DNA of 64,000 bases. Origin: Sphingomonas psychrolutea (GTDB taxonomy: Bacteria; Pseudomonadota; Alphaproteobacteria; Sphingomonadales; Sphingomonadaceae). Shown here piece by piece: positions 47,359 to 56,807 of this stretch; the first letter of the stretch is position 1, and every line of letters starts with the position of its first letter. A model generated the notes under the pieces. The model searched no databases, was not told where the DNA came from, and saw only the letters and a list, made by a program, of their open reading frames with translations. The DNA is taken from the NCBI RefSeq assembly GCF_014636175.1, contig NZ_BMDW01000011.1:55138-119137 (forward strand), given 5' to 3'. The position numbers were made by a program, and so were the translations under genes.

Positions 47359-48144
47359 ATGAGCATGGCGACGTTGGCAGCACCGCGTATCGCGCAAGTA
47401 CGCGGCGAACCTTTTTTCCTGTGGAGCGCGGTGGCGATGGCGGCGGTCATCGTTGCGGGCTTCTCGCTGCAACTGGCGATGGGGCGGTCGAGTTTTGCGG
47501 CGTCTCCGACGATGGTCCATGCGCACGCGATCGTCTTTATGGGCTGGGTCGCGATCTATGTGACGCAAAACGCGCTCGTCGCGGGGGAATCGATGGCGTT
47601 GCACCGCCGCCTCGGCTGGATCGCCGCCGGCTGGATTGTCGCGATGGTCGTGCTTGGCTGCGCGGTTACGCTGGCGATGGTGCGCGGCGGGCGCGTGCCG
47701 TTCTTTTTCACGCCGCTGCAATTTCTGGTGTTCGACCCGGTTTCGCTGCTGTCCTTTGCCGGTCTCACCGTCGCGGCCGTCGTGCTGCGGCGGCAGACCG
47801 ATTGGCATCGGCGGTTACATTATTGCGGTATGTCGATCCTGCTCGGGCCGGCTTTTGGCCGGTTGCTGCCGATGCCGTTCCTCATCCCCTGGGCGTACGA
47901 ACTGACCTTTGTGGCGGTGATGATCTTCCCGCTGATTGGGGTGATTGCGGATCTGCGCAGCACCGGCCGCGTGCATCCTGCCTGGGGTTGGGGGATTGGC
48001 ACGATCGTTCTGGCGACGCTCGTGCTGGTGGAGATCGTCACCTATAGTCCGATCGGGCTCGCTTTGTACGACGCCGTCACGGCGGGCTCTGCCGGGGCTT
48101 CGGTTGCGCCGCTCGCTTACCCACCATTCCCGCCGCACCCTTGA
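47359..48144 (+). CDS. Seven-helix membrane protein, paralogue of the split gene at 40372
   Basis: 261 residues with about seven hydrophobic segments. HAHAIVFMGWVAIYVTQNALV and the following ALHRRLGWIAAGW block match the protein at 40920-40372. Histidines in HAHA and at helix ends (WHRRLHY) could bind haem or metal, but this is inference. The short distance to nadA (51 bp) suggests possible co-transcription. Confidence 0.8.
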   Translation: MSMATLAAPRIAQVRGEPFFLWSAVAMAAVIVAGFSLQLAMGRSSFAASPTMVHAHAIVFMGWVAIYVTQNALVAGESMALHRRLGWIAAGWIVAMVVLGCAVTLAMVRGGRVPFFFTPLQFLVFDPVSLLSFAGLTVAAVVLRRQTDWHRRLHYCGMSILLGPAFGRLLPMPFLIPWAYELTFVAVMIFPLIGVIADLRSTGRVHPAWGWGIGTIVLATLVLVEIVTYSPIGLALYDAVTAGSAGASVAPLAYPPFPPHP

Positions 48145-48195
48145 TTGCGGACCGCGCCGCGTCCATGTGACAGCCGCAAGCGCGGGAGCAGCAAG

Positions 48196-49206
48196 ATGGA
48201 CGCACGTGGTGGTATCGGTGGGAGCTTGACCGGGCTCGACCTGCGCGCCGAGATCGATCGGCTGCGCAAGGATCGCAACGCCGTGATCCTCGCGCATTAT
48301 TATCAAAAGCCCGTAATCCAGGATCTCGCCGATTTCGTCGGCGACAGCCTGGATTTGTCGAAAAAGGCCGCGGCAACCGATGCCGATGTCATTGCGTTCT
48401 GCGGCGTGCGCTTCATGGCCGAGACCGCCAAGATCCTGTCGCCCGACAAGATCGTCGTGCTGCCCGACATGGATGCGGGGTGCAGCCTGGAGGATAGCTG
48501 CCCGCCCGACAAGTTTGCGGCGTTCCGCGCGGCGCATCCCGACCATATTGCGCTAACCTACATTAATTGCTCGACCGAGGTGAAGGCATTGTCCGACATC
48601 ATCGTCACCTCGTCCTCGGCCGAGAAGATCCTCAGCCAGATCCCGCTCGACCAGCCGATCATCTTTGGGCCAGACAAGAATCTCGGCGGCTATCTGGCGC
48701 GCAAGACCGGGCGCGAGATGCTGTTGTGGCCGGGCGTGTGCATCGTGCACGAGGCGTTTAGCGAAACCGAATTGCTCAAGCTGCAATTGCGGCACCCCGG
48801 CGCGCCGATCGCGGCGCACCCCGAATGCCCGCCCTATATCCTCGATCATGCCGATTATGTCGGATCGACCAGCGGCATCTTGGCCTATGCCGATCAGATG
48901 CCCGGCGACACGCTGATTGTCGCGACCGAGCCGCATATCATCCACCAGATGCAAAAGGCCGCGCCGCACAAGCACTTCATCGGCGCGCCAGGCGCGGACG
49001 GCAATTGCAACTGCAACATCTGCCCGTACATGGCGCTGAATACGCTCGAAAAACTCTACGTCGCGTTGCGCGATCTGACGCCGCGCATCGAGATCGAAGA
49101 GGGCTTGCGCCTGCAAGCGAAGAAGAGCCTCGACGCGATGCTCGCGATGGCGAGCGGGACGGTGGGGATGGGCGACCTCGGGCCGGTGCGGGTTACGGGG
49201 GATTGA
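48196..49206 (+). CDS. nadA: Quinolinate synthase
   Basis: 336 residues; makes quinolinate from iminoaspartate and dihydroxyacetone phosphate using a 4Fe-4S cluster. [24 protein letters not shown] is diagnostic, and cysteines in [27 protein letters not shown] and [10 protein letters not shown] include the three cluster ligands. Start MDARGG with AGCAGCAAG upstream. nadB is not present; nadC follows after two other genes. Confidence 0.97.
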   Translation: MDARGGIGGSLTGLDLRAEIDRLRKDRNAVILAHYYQKPVIQDLADFVGDSLDLSKKAAATDADVIAFCGVRFMAETAKILSPDKIVVLPDMDAGCSLEDSCPPDKFAAFRAAHPDHIALTYINCSTEVKALSDIIVTSSSAEKILSQIPLDQPIIFGPDKNLGGYLARKTGREMLLWPGVCIVHEAFSETELLKLQLRHPGAPIAAHPECPPYILDHADYVGSTSGILAYADQMPGDTLIVATEPHIIHQMQKAAPHKHFIGAPGADGNCNCNICPYMALNTLEKLYVALRDLTPRIEIEEGLRLQAKKSLDAMLAMASGTVGMGDLGPVRVTGD

Positions 49207-49324
49207 TGTGTATCAAAAAAGGGTCTTTTTATCAAATTGAACTTAAAATGGTTCCATTCTTGTTTGCGTACCGCTAAAGGTTCAAGGTGCGCTGCCACAA
49301 AGAATTAGAGGTTCGACCAAGGCG

Positions 49325-49978
49325 ATGGTGAATCAACCGTATCACGTTGCGATCATGGGGGATTTGATCGGCAGCGAGCATGCGGTGTCCGTCGATACGC
49401 TTCATGCTACTTTCAACGATGCGGTCGACGCGATCAACAGCGAGTATCGTACGGCGCTGACGTCGCCGTTGACGATAACCTTAGGCGACGAATTTCAAGG
49501 GCTGTGCGCATCGCTGGACGATGGGTTGTCGATCGTGCACGATTTGCGACAACGCTTGTCCGCCAAGTCTACACCATGCCGTTTCGTTTTGGGTGTGGTT
49601 ACATTGAAAACCGCGATCAATCACGACCGAGCGTGGAACATGATGGGCCCCGGACTGGCAACCGCGCGCGAACGGCTGGCAGATAAACGAGATCCAAATG
49701 CCTATCGCTTTTCCTTGCCCGACCATCGCCTCGTCGCGGATTTGCTCGACGCGCTCGGCTACACGGTGACCTCGATCGAGGAAGGCTGGACCGCGCGGCA
49801 GCAGCAGATTGTGACGGATAGCCGATCCGTAGCAAAGGTTGCCGAGGTCTTTGGCGTAACACCAAGAAATATTTATAAAATTCGGGAAGCTGCAAATTTC
49901 AAACTGTATGAATCGGTCTGGCAGGCGATGACTGCAGCGATCCGTGCGTTGGATCAGGACTATGGCGTCAAGTGGTGA
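49325..49978 (+). CDS. SatD family protein
   Basis: 217 residues. MGDLIGSEH near the start, LTITLGDEFQGLC and the C-terminal helix-turn-helix (VAKVAEVFGVTPRNIYKIREAANFKLY) fit the SatD family, named from the acid-tolerance gene satD of Streptococcus mutans. The combination of a nucleotidyl-cyclase-like fold region and an HTH suggests regulation, but no activity is established. The gene and its 118-bp leader are more AT-rich than nadA and nadC. It overlaps the next gene by four bases. Confidence 0.85.
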   Translation: MVNQPYHVAIMGDLIGSEHAVSVDTLHATFNDAVDAINSEYRTALTSPLTITLGDEFQGLCASLDDGLSIVHDLRQRLSAKSTPCRFVLGVVTLKTAINHDRAWNMMGPGLATARERLADKRDPNAYRFSLPDHRLVADLLDALGYTVTSIEEGWTARQQQIVTDSRSVAKVAEVFGVTPRNIYKIREAANFKLYESVWQAMTAAIRALDQDYGVKW

Positions 49979-50415
49979 CCCTGGTTCATGCCGTGCTATA
50001 CTCCGCGGTGGCGCTTGGGCTTCTTTGGTGGGGCGGCAACGCCGCGTGCCGCCTTCTGCTCAACCTCACCGGACTTAAGGATGCGACGGCTGACGCGGAA
50101 CCAGACCACGCCTTGAAAGTCGGGCGGGTGATTGGCGGCCTGGAACGCCTGATCATCGCGATCGGCTTGCTTTACGGCGTGTGGGAAGCGATTGCCGCCG
50201 TCATCGCCTTGAAGACGATCGCGCGCTTCAAGGAAATCGATCACAAAATTCCCGCGGAATATTTTCTGGTCGGCTCGCTCTTCAGCTTGCTGTGGGGCAT
50301 CATCGTGACGAGCGGACGGACGGTTTACGACCGCGAGCTTGGCAGCAACCTCCAGTCCAAGCTGGTGGCGGCCTCCTCTACGCCTGCAACACCCAAGAAA
50401 GCCGACGTGAAATGA
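49975..50415 (+). CDS. Membrane partner of SatD (146 aa)
   Basis: 146 residues from a GTG overlapping the satD stop (GTGA); a GTG one codon earlier is equally possible. Three hydrophobic segments are visible (YSAVALGLLWWGG, LIIAIGLLYGVWEAIAAVIALK, YFLVGSLFSLLWGIIVTSG). The motif ARFKEIDHKIPAEYFLVGSL resembles membrane proteins that accompany SatD in other genomes. Its stop overlaps the nadC start. Confidence 0.75.
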   Translation: MTLVHAVLYSAVALGLLWWGGNAACRLLLNLTGLKDATADAEPDHALKVGRVIGGLERLIIAIGLLYGVWEAIAAVIALKTIARFKEIDHKIPAEYFLVGSLFSLLWGIIVTSGRTVYDRELGSNLQSKLVAASSTPATPKKADVK

Positions 50416-51257
50416 GCTTCCAGCTTCCCTCCTTCGACCTCTCCTTCTTCGTCGCCTCCACCTTGGCCGAGGACCTCGGTCCCGGCGGCGACATCACTTC
50501 CGCCGCCGTCATCCCGGCCGACGCGCGGTTTGCCGGCACAATGGACAGTCGTCATGCGATCGTCGTGGCCGGGCTGCCGGTTGCCGAGGCGTTCTTCCGC
50601 GCGCTCGACCCGCAAGTCGTGATCGAACGGCTGGTTGAGGATGGACAGAGCGTGCCCGCCGGGACCGATTTGCTGCGCCTCCACGGTCTCGCCCGCGCGA
50701 TGCTGACGGCGGAACGCTCGGCGCTCAACACCGTCCAGCATCTGTCGGGCATTGCGACGATGACGCGCAGCTATGTCGATGCGATCGCTGGGACCGGCGC
50801 GACCTTGCTCGATACGCGCAAAACCATTCCCGGCCTTCGCGCTTTGGAAAAATATGCGACGCGGATGGGCGGCGCGACCAACCACCGGATGGGGTTGTGG
50901 GATGCCGCGATGATCAAGGACAATCATGTCGCAGTGGCGGGCGGCGTCGGCCCGGCAGTCGCGCGCGCGGTCGCGGCGGGAATTGCGCGGATCATCGTCG
51001 AGGTCGATTCGATCGACCAGATCGAACCGGCGCTTGCGGCGGGCGCCACGCATCTGCTGCTCGACAATATGAACCCGGCGACGTTGCGTATGGCGGTGGG
51101 TCTCGTCGCTGGGCGCGTGCCGACCGAAGCATCGGGCGGCGTGCGGCTCGACACGATTCGCGCGATTGCAGAGGCGGGCGTGACCTATGTTAGCGTCGGG
51201 CGCTTGACGCAGTCGGCCCCGGCGGCCGATATCGGGCTGGATTTCGCGGCGATTTGA
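50412..51257 (+). CDS. nadC: Nicotinate-nucleotide pyrophosphorylase (carboxylating)
   Basis: 281 residues; converts quinolinate and PRPP to nicotinate mononucleotide. AEDLGPGGDITSAAV, ERSALNTVQHLSGIAT, TRKTIPGLRALEKYA and IKDNHVA are the conserved PRPP/quinolinate sites. The ATG overlaps the stop of the upstream membrane gene (ATGA); longer readings lie in that gene. Confidence 0.98.
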   Translation: MSFQLPSFDLSFFVASTLAEDLGPGGDITSAAVIPADARFAGTMDSRHAIVVAGLPVAEAFFRALDPQVVIERLVEDGQSVPAGTDLLRLHGLARAMLTAERSALNTVQHLSGIATMTRSYVDAIAGTGATLLDTRKTIPGLRALEKYATRMGGATNHRMGLWDAAMIKDNHVAVAGGVGPAVARAVAAGIARIIVEVDSIDQIEPALAAGATHLLLDNMNPATLRMAVGLVAGRVPTEASGGVRLDTIRAIAEAGVTYVSVGRLTQSAPAADIGLDFAAI

Positions 51258-51267
51258 GGGGGTAGCG

Positions 51268-51981
51268 ATGCGGACGATGTTGGGGATCGTAGGGGCTGCG
51301 CTGATCGCGATGCCGGGGGTGGCGGCAGCGCAAAGCTACCAGTGCACGGTGCCGTCCAACGTCCCGCGCCCGCGCCCCGATCTTGCTTCGGCGAGCCAGC
51401 CGCAGCGGCTGCGGCCGATCACCGGCTACACGCTCGCGCTGACCTGGGCCCCGCAATATTGCCATAACAATGCGCGCGATGCCTCGGCGCGGTTCGAATG
51501 CCAGAGCGGCAACCGCTTCGGCTTTACGCTGCACGGCCTGTGGCCCGATGGCGTCGGCAAGGAATGGCCGCAATATTGCACTACGACGGCGCTGCTCCCG
51601 CCCGCGGTAATCAAGCGGAACCTGTGTTCGACGCCGTCGGCGCAACTGCTCCAGCATGAATGGGCCAAGCACGGCACGTGTATGCAAACCACGCCCGCCG
51701 ATTATTTCGCGCGCTCGACCGGTCTGTACGCCAAGCTGCGCTATCCCGACATGGATGCCCTGTCGCGCAAGCCGCTCAATGCCGGGCAGTTTGCCGACGC
51801 CTTCGCGGCAGCCAATCCCGGCGTCCCCGTCAGTGCGGTGCGCGTCACGGCCACTGCCAAAGGCTGGCTCGACGAACTGTGGCTCTGTCTCGACAAGAGC
51901 TTCGCGTACACGCGTTGCGAGGCGAATTCGGGCGGATTGGCTGCCAATGCCAGCGTCAAGATCTGGCGTGGCAAACGCTAA
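51268..51981 (+). CDS. Ribonuclease T2 family protein
   Basis: 237 residues, exported (signal peptide about residues 1-20, ending AAA-QS). Catalytic segments are FTLHGLWPDG (CAS I) and HEWAKHGTC (CAS II), with both histidines and the glutamate present. Degrades RNA in the periplasm or outside the cell without metal. Ten bases downstream of nadC. Confidence 0.95.
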   Translation: MRTMLGIVGAALIAMPGVAAAQSYQCTVPSNVPRPRPDLASASQPQRLRPITGYTLALTWAPQYCHNNARDASARFECQSGNRFGFTLHGLWPDGVGKEWPQYCTTTALLPPAVIKRNLCSTPSAQLLQHEWAKHGTCMQTTPADYFARSTGLYAKLRYPDMDALSRKPLNAGQFADAFAAANPGVPVSAVRVTATAKGWLDELWLCLDKSFAYTRCEANSGGLAANASVKIWRGKR

Positions 51982-51984
51982 AGC

Positions 51985-52419
51985 TTATCGCCCCTCGATT
52001 ACCGCCGTCGCAGGATGATGCTTGTCGAGGTGACGCTTGATGATCCGCAAATTGCGCGTGTTCGAGCGGAACAGGAAATCGGGGATCGCACCCACGAACG
52101 GGATCAGACCCAGCACGAAATCCACGCCGACATTGCCGAACATGCGCGCCATCTGCGTCTTCGACATGCCGAGGTTGCGCGCTTCCCACACCATCCACGC
52201 GCCCATTGCCGCGCCGATCGCATCGCCGCCGACCGGAATCAAATCGAGGATCACGTCGAGCCCGACTCGGCGATTGATGCCGGGAATCACGAAAAGCCCT
52301 TCGAGCAAATGCTCCATCGCCTCGATCCGCTTGCGCACCGCGGCCGGATCTCGCCCGGTATAAGCGGTGGCGAAATCGCCGAAGGGCGGGGGATTCATGC
52401 GGGAGGTCTTGTCTGCCAT
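51985..52419 (-). CDS. DUF4112 domain-containing protein
   Basis: 144 residues with two membrane hairpins. LDLIPVGGDAIGAAMGAWMVWEARNLG and VLGLIPFVGAIPDFLFRSN are the repeated LIP..GD / LIP..GA.PD motifs of DUF4112. Function unknown. Convergent with RNase T2 and separated from it by three bases. Confidence 0.92.
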   Translation of the reverse strand: MADKTSRMNPPPFGDFATAYTGRDPAAVRKRIEAMEHLLEGLFVIPGINRRVGLDVILDLIPVGGDAIGAAMGAWMVWEARNLGMSKTQMARMFGNVGVDFVLGLIPFVGAIPDFLFRSNTRNLRIIKRHLDKHHPATAVIEGR

Positions 52420-52425
52420 GTCACC

Positions 52426-53904
52426 TCAATTGGGGTCGTTCCGGAGGTGATTCAACGGGTGCCACGCCCGTGAGTTCCCGGTCCAGGCGCGCAATCTGAT
52501 GCTTACCAGCGACCAGCGCAGCGGGCGGGCGAGCGGAATGAAGGCGACATCGCTCGCCAGCGCGGCATCCGCCACCGCAATCTGCTGCGCGCGCAGGCGT
52601 GGCGACTCGGCATCACGCGCCGCATCGATCGCGGCTTGCGCTGCCTCGCTGCACGGTTGGCAGGCGGTCGCGACGTACCAGCGCCCGCTGTCATAGGGTG
52701 CGACCGCATCGATCAGGCGGAGGTCGGCTGGAGCATCAATCGCAACCCGTTCCGGAGTAATACCAAGCGAAAGGAGCGCTGCCCCGACATAGCCGTAAAG
52801 GAGGTTCGCCCCCGGTCCGCGTGGCACCGCAACGCGCAGGCGGAGTTCGCCCGGATTTGCCGCCCGCCAGCGCGCAATGCGGTCGCGCGGAGTCGGATCG
52901 CCCACCGCTGGGGCCTCCGCCCATGCCGGAATGGCCGGCGGCGCCGCCGAATCGAGCTGATCGGGCAGCAATTGCGCGGCAGGTTGCCAATCCGGTGAAA
53001 TGGCCGCCACGAACGCGGCGCGATCGATTGTGCGCGCGATCGCGGCGCGATTTTCGGAATCGGCGAGCACGCCGCTGCGGTTTACCACCGCCAGTCCGAA
53101 CACACCTGCAGCAGGATCGAAGCGGCGATTGAGCGGTGCGATCTGCGTCGTCATCACCAGTGGCCAATCGGTAAAGGTGCCGCCCGTCACCAAATTCGCC
53201 TCCCGCCGGTCGAACCGGACGATCGCGCGCGCGGCACGCTCGCCAATCAAGCTGACATTGGCGGCGGGCGACGGCTCGACCACATCGTCGTCGGGGCTGC
53301 GCGCCGGGTCGAACGCCGGCCGAAGCGCGACGGTGCGGCGACGCTTTGATACGATTCGATACGGTCCGCTGCCGCCCGGCGGTGCAATGCGAAGAATCGC
53401 CATTTCGGGCTGCGCGAACAGCTTGAGCAAATCCGGCCGCGGATGCTTCAAGCGAATTTCGATGACTTCCGGCGTCATCTCGACGATCTCTTCGATCGCG
53501 CTCAAATAGGGTCTGAGCACATTGCGCGATCCGGCGGCGATCTGGCGACGCAGCACCGTGACGACCTCGGCGGCAGTAACTGGCTTGCCGTCGCTCCACT
53601 CGGCGTCCCGCAGCCGAAAGATATAGCTGGTGCCGTTATCGATAACGCTCCAGCGCTCGGCGATTCCCGGTTCGATCTGGCCGGTGGAATCAAAGCGGAC
53701 CAGGCCTTGCGCCGTCATATCGAGCATCAGCCGTGCGGGCGTACCGAGCGCGCCGCGGGCCGGGTCGGCGAGCGTAGGCGCATCGCCGATCGCGCTGACG
53801 ACGATCGGTCCGTCATCGGGGCGCGCGGTGCAGGCAGCGAGCGCGGTCGTCGCGGACACCATAAGCGCGGACAGGAGGATGGATCGGAAGCGCGTCATCA
53901 CCAT
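52426..53904 (-). CDS. Peptide ABC transporter substrate-binding lipoprotein (SBP family 5)
   Basis: 492 residues. The lipoprotein signal is MTRFRSILLSALMVSATTALAAC, with the lipobox cysteine about residue 24. Blocks such as SVIDNGTSYIFRLRDAEWSDGKPVTAAEVV are typical of the OppA/DppA group. There are no permease or ATPase genes nearby, so it may be an orphan binding protein. A longer frame runs back through the tRNA-Leu gene and is not real. Confidence 0.92.
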   Translation of the reverse strand: MVMTRFRSILLSALMVSATTALAACTARPDDGPIVVSAIGDAPTLADPARGALGTPARLMLDMTAQGLVRFDSTGQIEPGIAERWSVIDNGTSYIFRLRDAEWSDGKPVTAAEVVTVLRRQIAAGSRNVLRPYLSAIEEIVEMTPEVIEIRLKHPRPDLLKLFAQPEMAILRIAPPGGSGPYRIVSKRRRTVALRPAFDPARSPDDDVVEPSPAANVSLIGERAARAIVRFDRREANLVTGGTFTDWPLVMTTQIAPLNRRFDPAAGVFGLAVVNRSGVLADSENRAAIARTIDRAAFVAAISPDWQPAAQLLPDQLDSAAPPAIPAWAEAPAVGDPTPRDRIARWRAANPGELRLRVAVPRGPGANLLYGYVGAALLSLGITPERVAIDAPADLRLIDAVAPYDSGRWYVATACQPCSEAAQAAIDAARDAESPRLRAQQIAVADAALASDVAFIPLARPLRWSLVSIRLRAWTGNSRAWHPLNHLRNDPN

Positions 53905-53947
53905 ACCCTGCCACCCGGGGTCGCGTTGCGCTACCGCGAAGCGCAGT

Positions 53948-54033
53948 TGGTGCGGACGGCGGGACTCGAACCCGCACACCCAAGGGGCGAGGGATTTTAA
54001 GTCCCGTGCGTCTACCAATTTCGCCACGTCCGC
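53948..54033 (-). tRNA. tRNA-Leu (UAA anticodon)
   Basis: 86 nt including an encoded CCA. Acceptor GCGGACG pairs with CGTCCGC; D-loop TTGGTAGA; anticodon stem GGGAC / ATCCC with loop carrying TAA; a long variable arm (CTCGCCCCTTGGGTG) typical of leucine tRNAs; T-loop GGTTCGAGTCC. It lies between ihfB and the substrate-binding lipoprotein, same strand as both. Confidence 0.96.
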
Positions 54034-54095
54034 ATCTGCGGATCTGCCAAGCGCACCGCGCGCGTGCCGTCAAGTCACGGTGACGAAACGGCGCA

Positions 54096-54374
54096 TCACA
54101 CGTTGAGGCGCGCGCGCATTTCCTTGCCGGGCTTGAAATAGGGAACGCGCTTGGCATCGACTGCGACAAGTTCGCCGGTGCGGGGATTACGTCCGGTGCG
54201 CGCATCGCGGGCACGGGTCGAAAAAGCGCCGAAACCGCGCAATTCTACGCGACCACCAGCGGCGAGCCGCTTGGAAATTTCGTCGAAAAACGTCGTCACG
54301 AGCGCCTCGATATCGCGACCCGACAAGTCGGGATTGTCTGCCGCCAGCATCTGAACGAGTTCCGAACGGATCAT
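54096..54374 (-). CDS. ihfB: Integration host factor subunit beta
   Basis: 92 residues of the HU/IHF DNA-bending family. [36 protein letters not shown] with the intercalating proline, and [11 protein letters not shown] are diagnostic for the beta subunit. It is located downstream of rpsA as in most alphaproteobacteria; an intrinsic terminator separates them. Confidence 0.96.
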   Translation of the reverse strand: MIRSELVQMLAADNPDLSGRDIEALVTTFFDEISKRLAAGGRVELRGFGAFSTRARDARTGRNPRTGELVAVDAKRVPYFKPGKEMRARLNV

Positions 54375-54477
54375 CGCGTCATTCCCTTGCCCACCTTATA
54401 CCCTCATGCAGGCGATAAGGCCAATTCGGACTTGATCTAACGCAAGCCCGCTTTTTGTTATAGGCACGAAACGACGT

Positions 54478-54522
54478 AAAAAAAAGCGGTGAGGCTACTC
54501 ATTTTGAACGAGTAGCCTCACC
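54478..54522 (-). terminator. Rho-independent terminator of rpsA
   Basis: On the minus strand GGTGAGGCTACTC pairs with GAGTAGCCTCACC (13 bp, 9-base loop) and is followed by eight T residues. It begins six bases after the rpsA stop. Confidence 0.95.
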
Positions 54523-54528
54523 GATTTG

Positions 54529-56262
54529 TCACTTCTTCGTGTCGGTGCCCTGTGCCTTGAGCGCCGCGCCGAGAATGTCACCCAGCGACGCGCCCGAGTC
54601 GGACGAGCCGTATTGCGCAACTGCCTGCTTCTCTTCGGAGATCTGCATCGCCTTGATCGAGAAGGTTGGCTTCTTCGAACGGTCGAAGCCGGTCACCATC
54701 GCATCGAACTTCTGGCCGGTCTGGAACCGTTCCGGACGCTGTTCGTCGCGGTCGCGACCGAGATCGGTACGCTTGATGAAGCCCGTCGCGCCGTCATCAC
54801 CGACCTGCACTTCGAGACCCGCATCGCGGACTTCGAGCACGGTGACCGTGACGATGGCATTCTTGTTGAGGCCCGAACCCGCCGCTGCGGTGCCGCCTGC
54901 GGCAACGCCGCCTGCTGCCGGAGCGCCACGCTCGAGCTGCTTCATGCCGAGAGAAATACGCTCCTTTTCGGCGTCGATGTCGAGCACGATGGCCTGAACC
55001 ATCTCGCCCTTGCGATGCAGATTGAGCGCGTCCTCGCCGGAAACGCCCCAGGCGATGTCGGACATGTGGACCATGCCGTCGACATCGTTGTCGAGGCCGA
55101 TGAACAGGCCGAATTCGGTCGCGTTCTTGACTTCGCCCTCGACGGTCGAACCGATCGGATGCGATTCTGCGAACGCCTCCCACGGGTTGCTGATCGCTTG
55201 CTTGAGGCCGAGCGAGATGCGGCGCTTGTCGGGATCGACCTCGATGACCACGACGTCGACTTCCTGGCTGGTCGAGACGATCTTGCCGGGATGGACGTTC
55301 TTCTTGGTCCACGACATTTCGGACACATGGACCAGGCCTTCGATGCCCGGCTCGAGCTCGACGAACGCACCATATTCGGTGATGTTCGTAACGCGGCCCG
55401 ACAGCTTGGCGCCGACCGGATACTTGGCTGCGGCACCTTCCCACGGATCGCTCTCGAGCTGCTTCATGCCAAGCGAGATACGCTGCGTGTCCTTGTTAAT
55501 GCGGATGATCTGAACCTTGACGGTATCGCCAATGTTGAGAACTTCCGAAGGATGGCCGACGCGCTTGTAGCTGAGATCGGTGACGTGCAGCAGGCCGTCG
55601 ATGCCGCCCAAATCAACGAACGCACCATAATCGGTGATGTTCTTGACGACGCCGTCGATGATCTGGCCCTCGGCGAGGCTGAGGATCAGGCCCGAACGCT
55701 GCTCGGCGCGGGTTTCTTCGAGGATCGCGCGACGCGACACGACGATGTTGCCGCGCTTGCGGTCCATCTTGAGGATCTGGAAGGGCTGGGGGATATCCAT
55801 CAGCGGGGTGACGTCGCGCACCGGGCGGATATCGACCTGCGAACCGGGCAGGAAGGCCACGGCGCCGTTAAGGTCGACGGTGAAGCCGCCCTTGACGCGG
55901 CCGAAGATGACGCCCTCGACGCGGGCAGTCTTGGCGAATTCGGTTTCGAGCGTGTCCCAGGCGGCTTCGCGGCGGGCGCGATCGCGCGACAGCATTGCTT
56001 CGCCGTGGACGTTCTCGACGCGATCAACGAACACTTCGACTTCGTCACCGACCTTGAGATCGGCCTTCTGGCCCGGCATCGCGAATTCGCGCAGCGGAAC
56101 GCGGCCTTCCGACTTCAAGCCGACGTCGATGACGGCGAGGTCGTTCTCGATTGCGGTAACGGTGCCCTTGACGACGCGGCCTTCGAAGCTGTCGGCGCCG
56201 CCGAGCGTCAGTTCGAGCATGGCAGCGAAATCGTCGCGTGTTGGATGTGGCTGAGTGGCCAT
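54529..56262 (-). CDS. rpsA: 30S ribosomal protein S1
   Basis: 577 residues with six S1 RNA-binding domains. Repeated patterns such as VKNITDYGAFVDLGGIDGLLHVTDLSY, VTNITEYGAFVELEPGIEGLVHVSEMSW and the G-x-x-R-R-I-S-L-G-K linkers are visible. Binds mRNA for translation initiation. Length is typical for alphaproteobacteria. Its leader (56263-56393) lies between the ORF and an upstream terminator. Confidence 0.98.
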   Translation of the reverse strand: MATQPHPTRDDFAAMLELTLGGADSFEGRVVKGTVTAIENDLAVIDVGLKSEGRVPLREFAMPGQKADLKVGDEVEVFVDRVENVHGEAMLSRDRARREAAWDTLETEFAKTARVEGVIFGRVKGGFTVDLNGAVAFLPGSQVDIRPVRDVTPLMDIPQPFQILKMDRKRGNIVVSRRAILEETRAEQRSGLILSLAEGQIIDGVVKNITDYGAFVDLGGIDGLLHVTDLSYKRVGHPSEVLNIGDTVKVQIIRINKDTQRISLGMKQLESDPWEGAAAKYPVGAKLSGRVTNITEYGAFVELEPGIEGLVHVSEMSWTKKNVHPGKIVSTSQEVDVVVIEVDPDKRRISLGLKQAISNPWEAFAESHPIGSTVEGEVKNATEFGLFIGLDNDVDGMVHMSDIAWGVSGEDALNLHRKGEMVQAIVLDIDAEKERISLGMKQLERGAPAAGGVAAGGTAAAGSGLNKNAIVTVTVLEVRDAGLEVQVGDDGATGFIKRTDLGRDRDEQRPERFQTGQKFDAMVTGFDRSKKPTFSIKAMQISEEKQAVAQYGSSDSGASLGDILGAALKAQGTDTKK

Positions 56263-56393
56263 AAAGTCCTGTATTCCTAAATCATGTTCCGGCCAGCCGG
56301 TTGTCTCCGGCGGTCTTGGCCTATGCTGTCATGGGGGCCGAACGCCATCACGACATCCATCCGGGCCATTGTTCATGGAGGCATCGCCAAGCG

Positions 56394-56423
56394 AAAAAGG
56401 CGCAGGAAGAAACCTTCCGCGCC
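56394..56423 (-). terminator. Intrinsic terminator upstream of rpsA (minus strand)
   Basis: Minus strand GGCGCGGAAG pairs with CTTCC-T-GCGCC (ten pairs with one bulged T, loop GTTT) and is followed by TTTTT. It lies 131 bases before the rpsA start, so it stops transcripts coming from the cmk side, or attenuates a longer rpsA leader. Confidence 0.75.
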
Positions 56424-56499
56424 GGACCTCCACGAACCGCGGCTCGCTGGACCGGCGCGCCTTAGCGCGAAGGGGGCTGCGGGGCAAGCTGGAAGCGCG

Positions 56500-56537
56500 T
56501 TGACAATCTTTGGCAAATTGGCCTAATCCCGATTAGG
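56500..56537 (+). promoter_or_regulatory. parDE promoter/operator
   Basis: TTGACA at 56500-56505 is a consensus -35. A perfect 7-bp palindrome CCTAATC-CC-GATTAGG (56522-56537) lies at the -10 position and ends nine bases before the ATG; its AGGAGATC also serves as ribosome binding site. ParD-type antitoxins bind such palindromes to repress their operon. Confidence 0.7.
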
Positions 56538-56546
56538 AGATCGATC

Positions 56547-56807
56547 ATGGCGACGATGAACATTTCTCTGCCGGATGCGATGAAGAAGTGGGTCGAATCG
56601 CAGACCGATACGGGAAGATATGGCAACTCAAGCGATTTTGTGCGTGATCTGATTCGACGAGCGCAAATTCGCGAAGAAAAGATCGCGAACATGAATCGCC
56701 TAGTCGAAGAAGGATTGGCAAGCGGCATTTCAGATCGAACTGCTGAAGAAATCATTGCTGATGCGCGTGATCGATTTCTCCAACGCACCGGCGGTGATGA
56801 GATATAG
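56547..56807 (+). CDS. parD: ParD family type II antitoxin
   Basis: 86 residues. The N-terminal ribbon-helix-helix MATMNISLPDAMKKWVESQ..GRYGNSSDFVRDLIRR is the ParD DNA-binding domain; the C-terminal region wraps the toxin. It overlaps parE by 11 bases. Base composition is lower in GC than the flanking rpsA and cmk, indicating transfer. Confidence 0.95.
   Translation: MATMNISLPDAMKKWVESQTDTGRYGNSSDFVRDLIRRAQIREEKIANMNRLVEEGLASGISDRTAEEIIADARDRFLQRTGGDEI

Noticed and set aside
53905..54027. N-terminal extension of the peptide-binding lipoprotein starting MAKLVDARDLKSL
   Set aside because: This is translation of the tRNA-Leu gene on the same strand; the lipoprotein signal peptide begins at 53904.
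54526..56280. 584-codon frame on the plus strand opposite rpsA
   Set aside because: Exact antisense of the S1 gene with no start signal; the regular pattern arises from the S1 repeats and codon bias.
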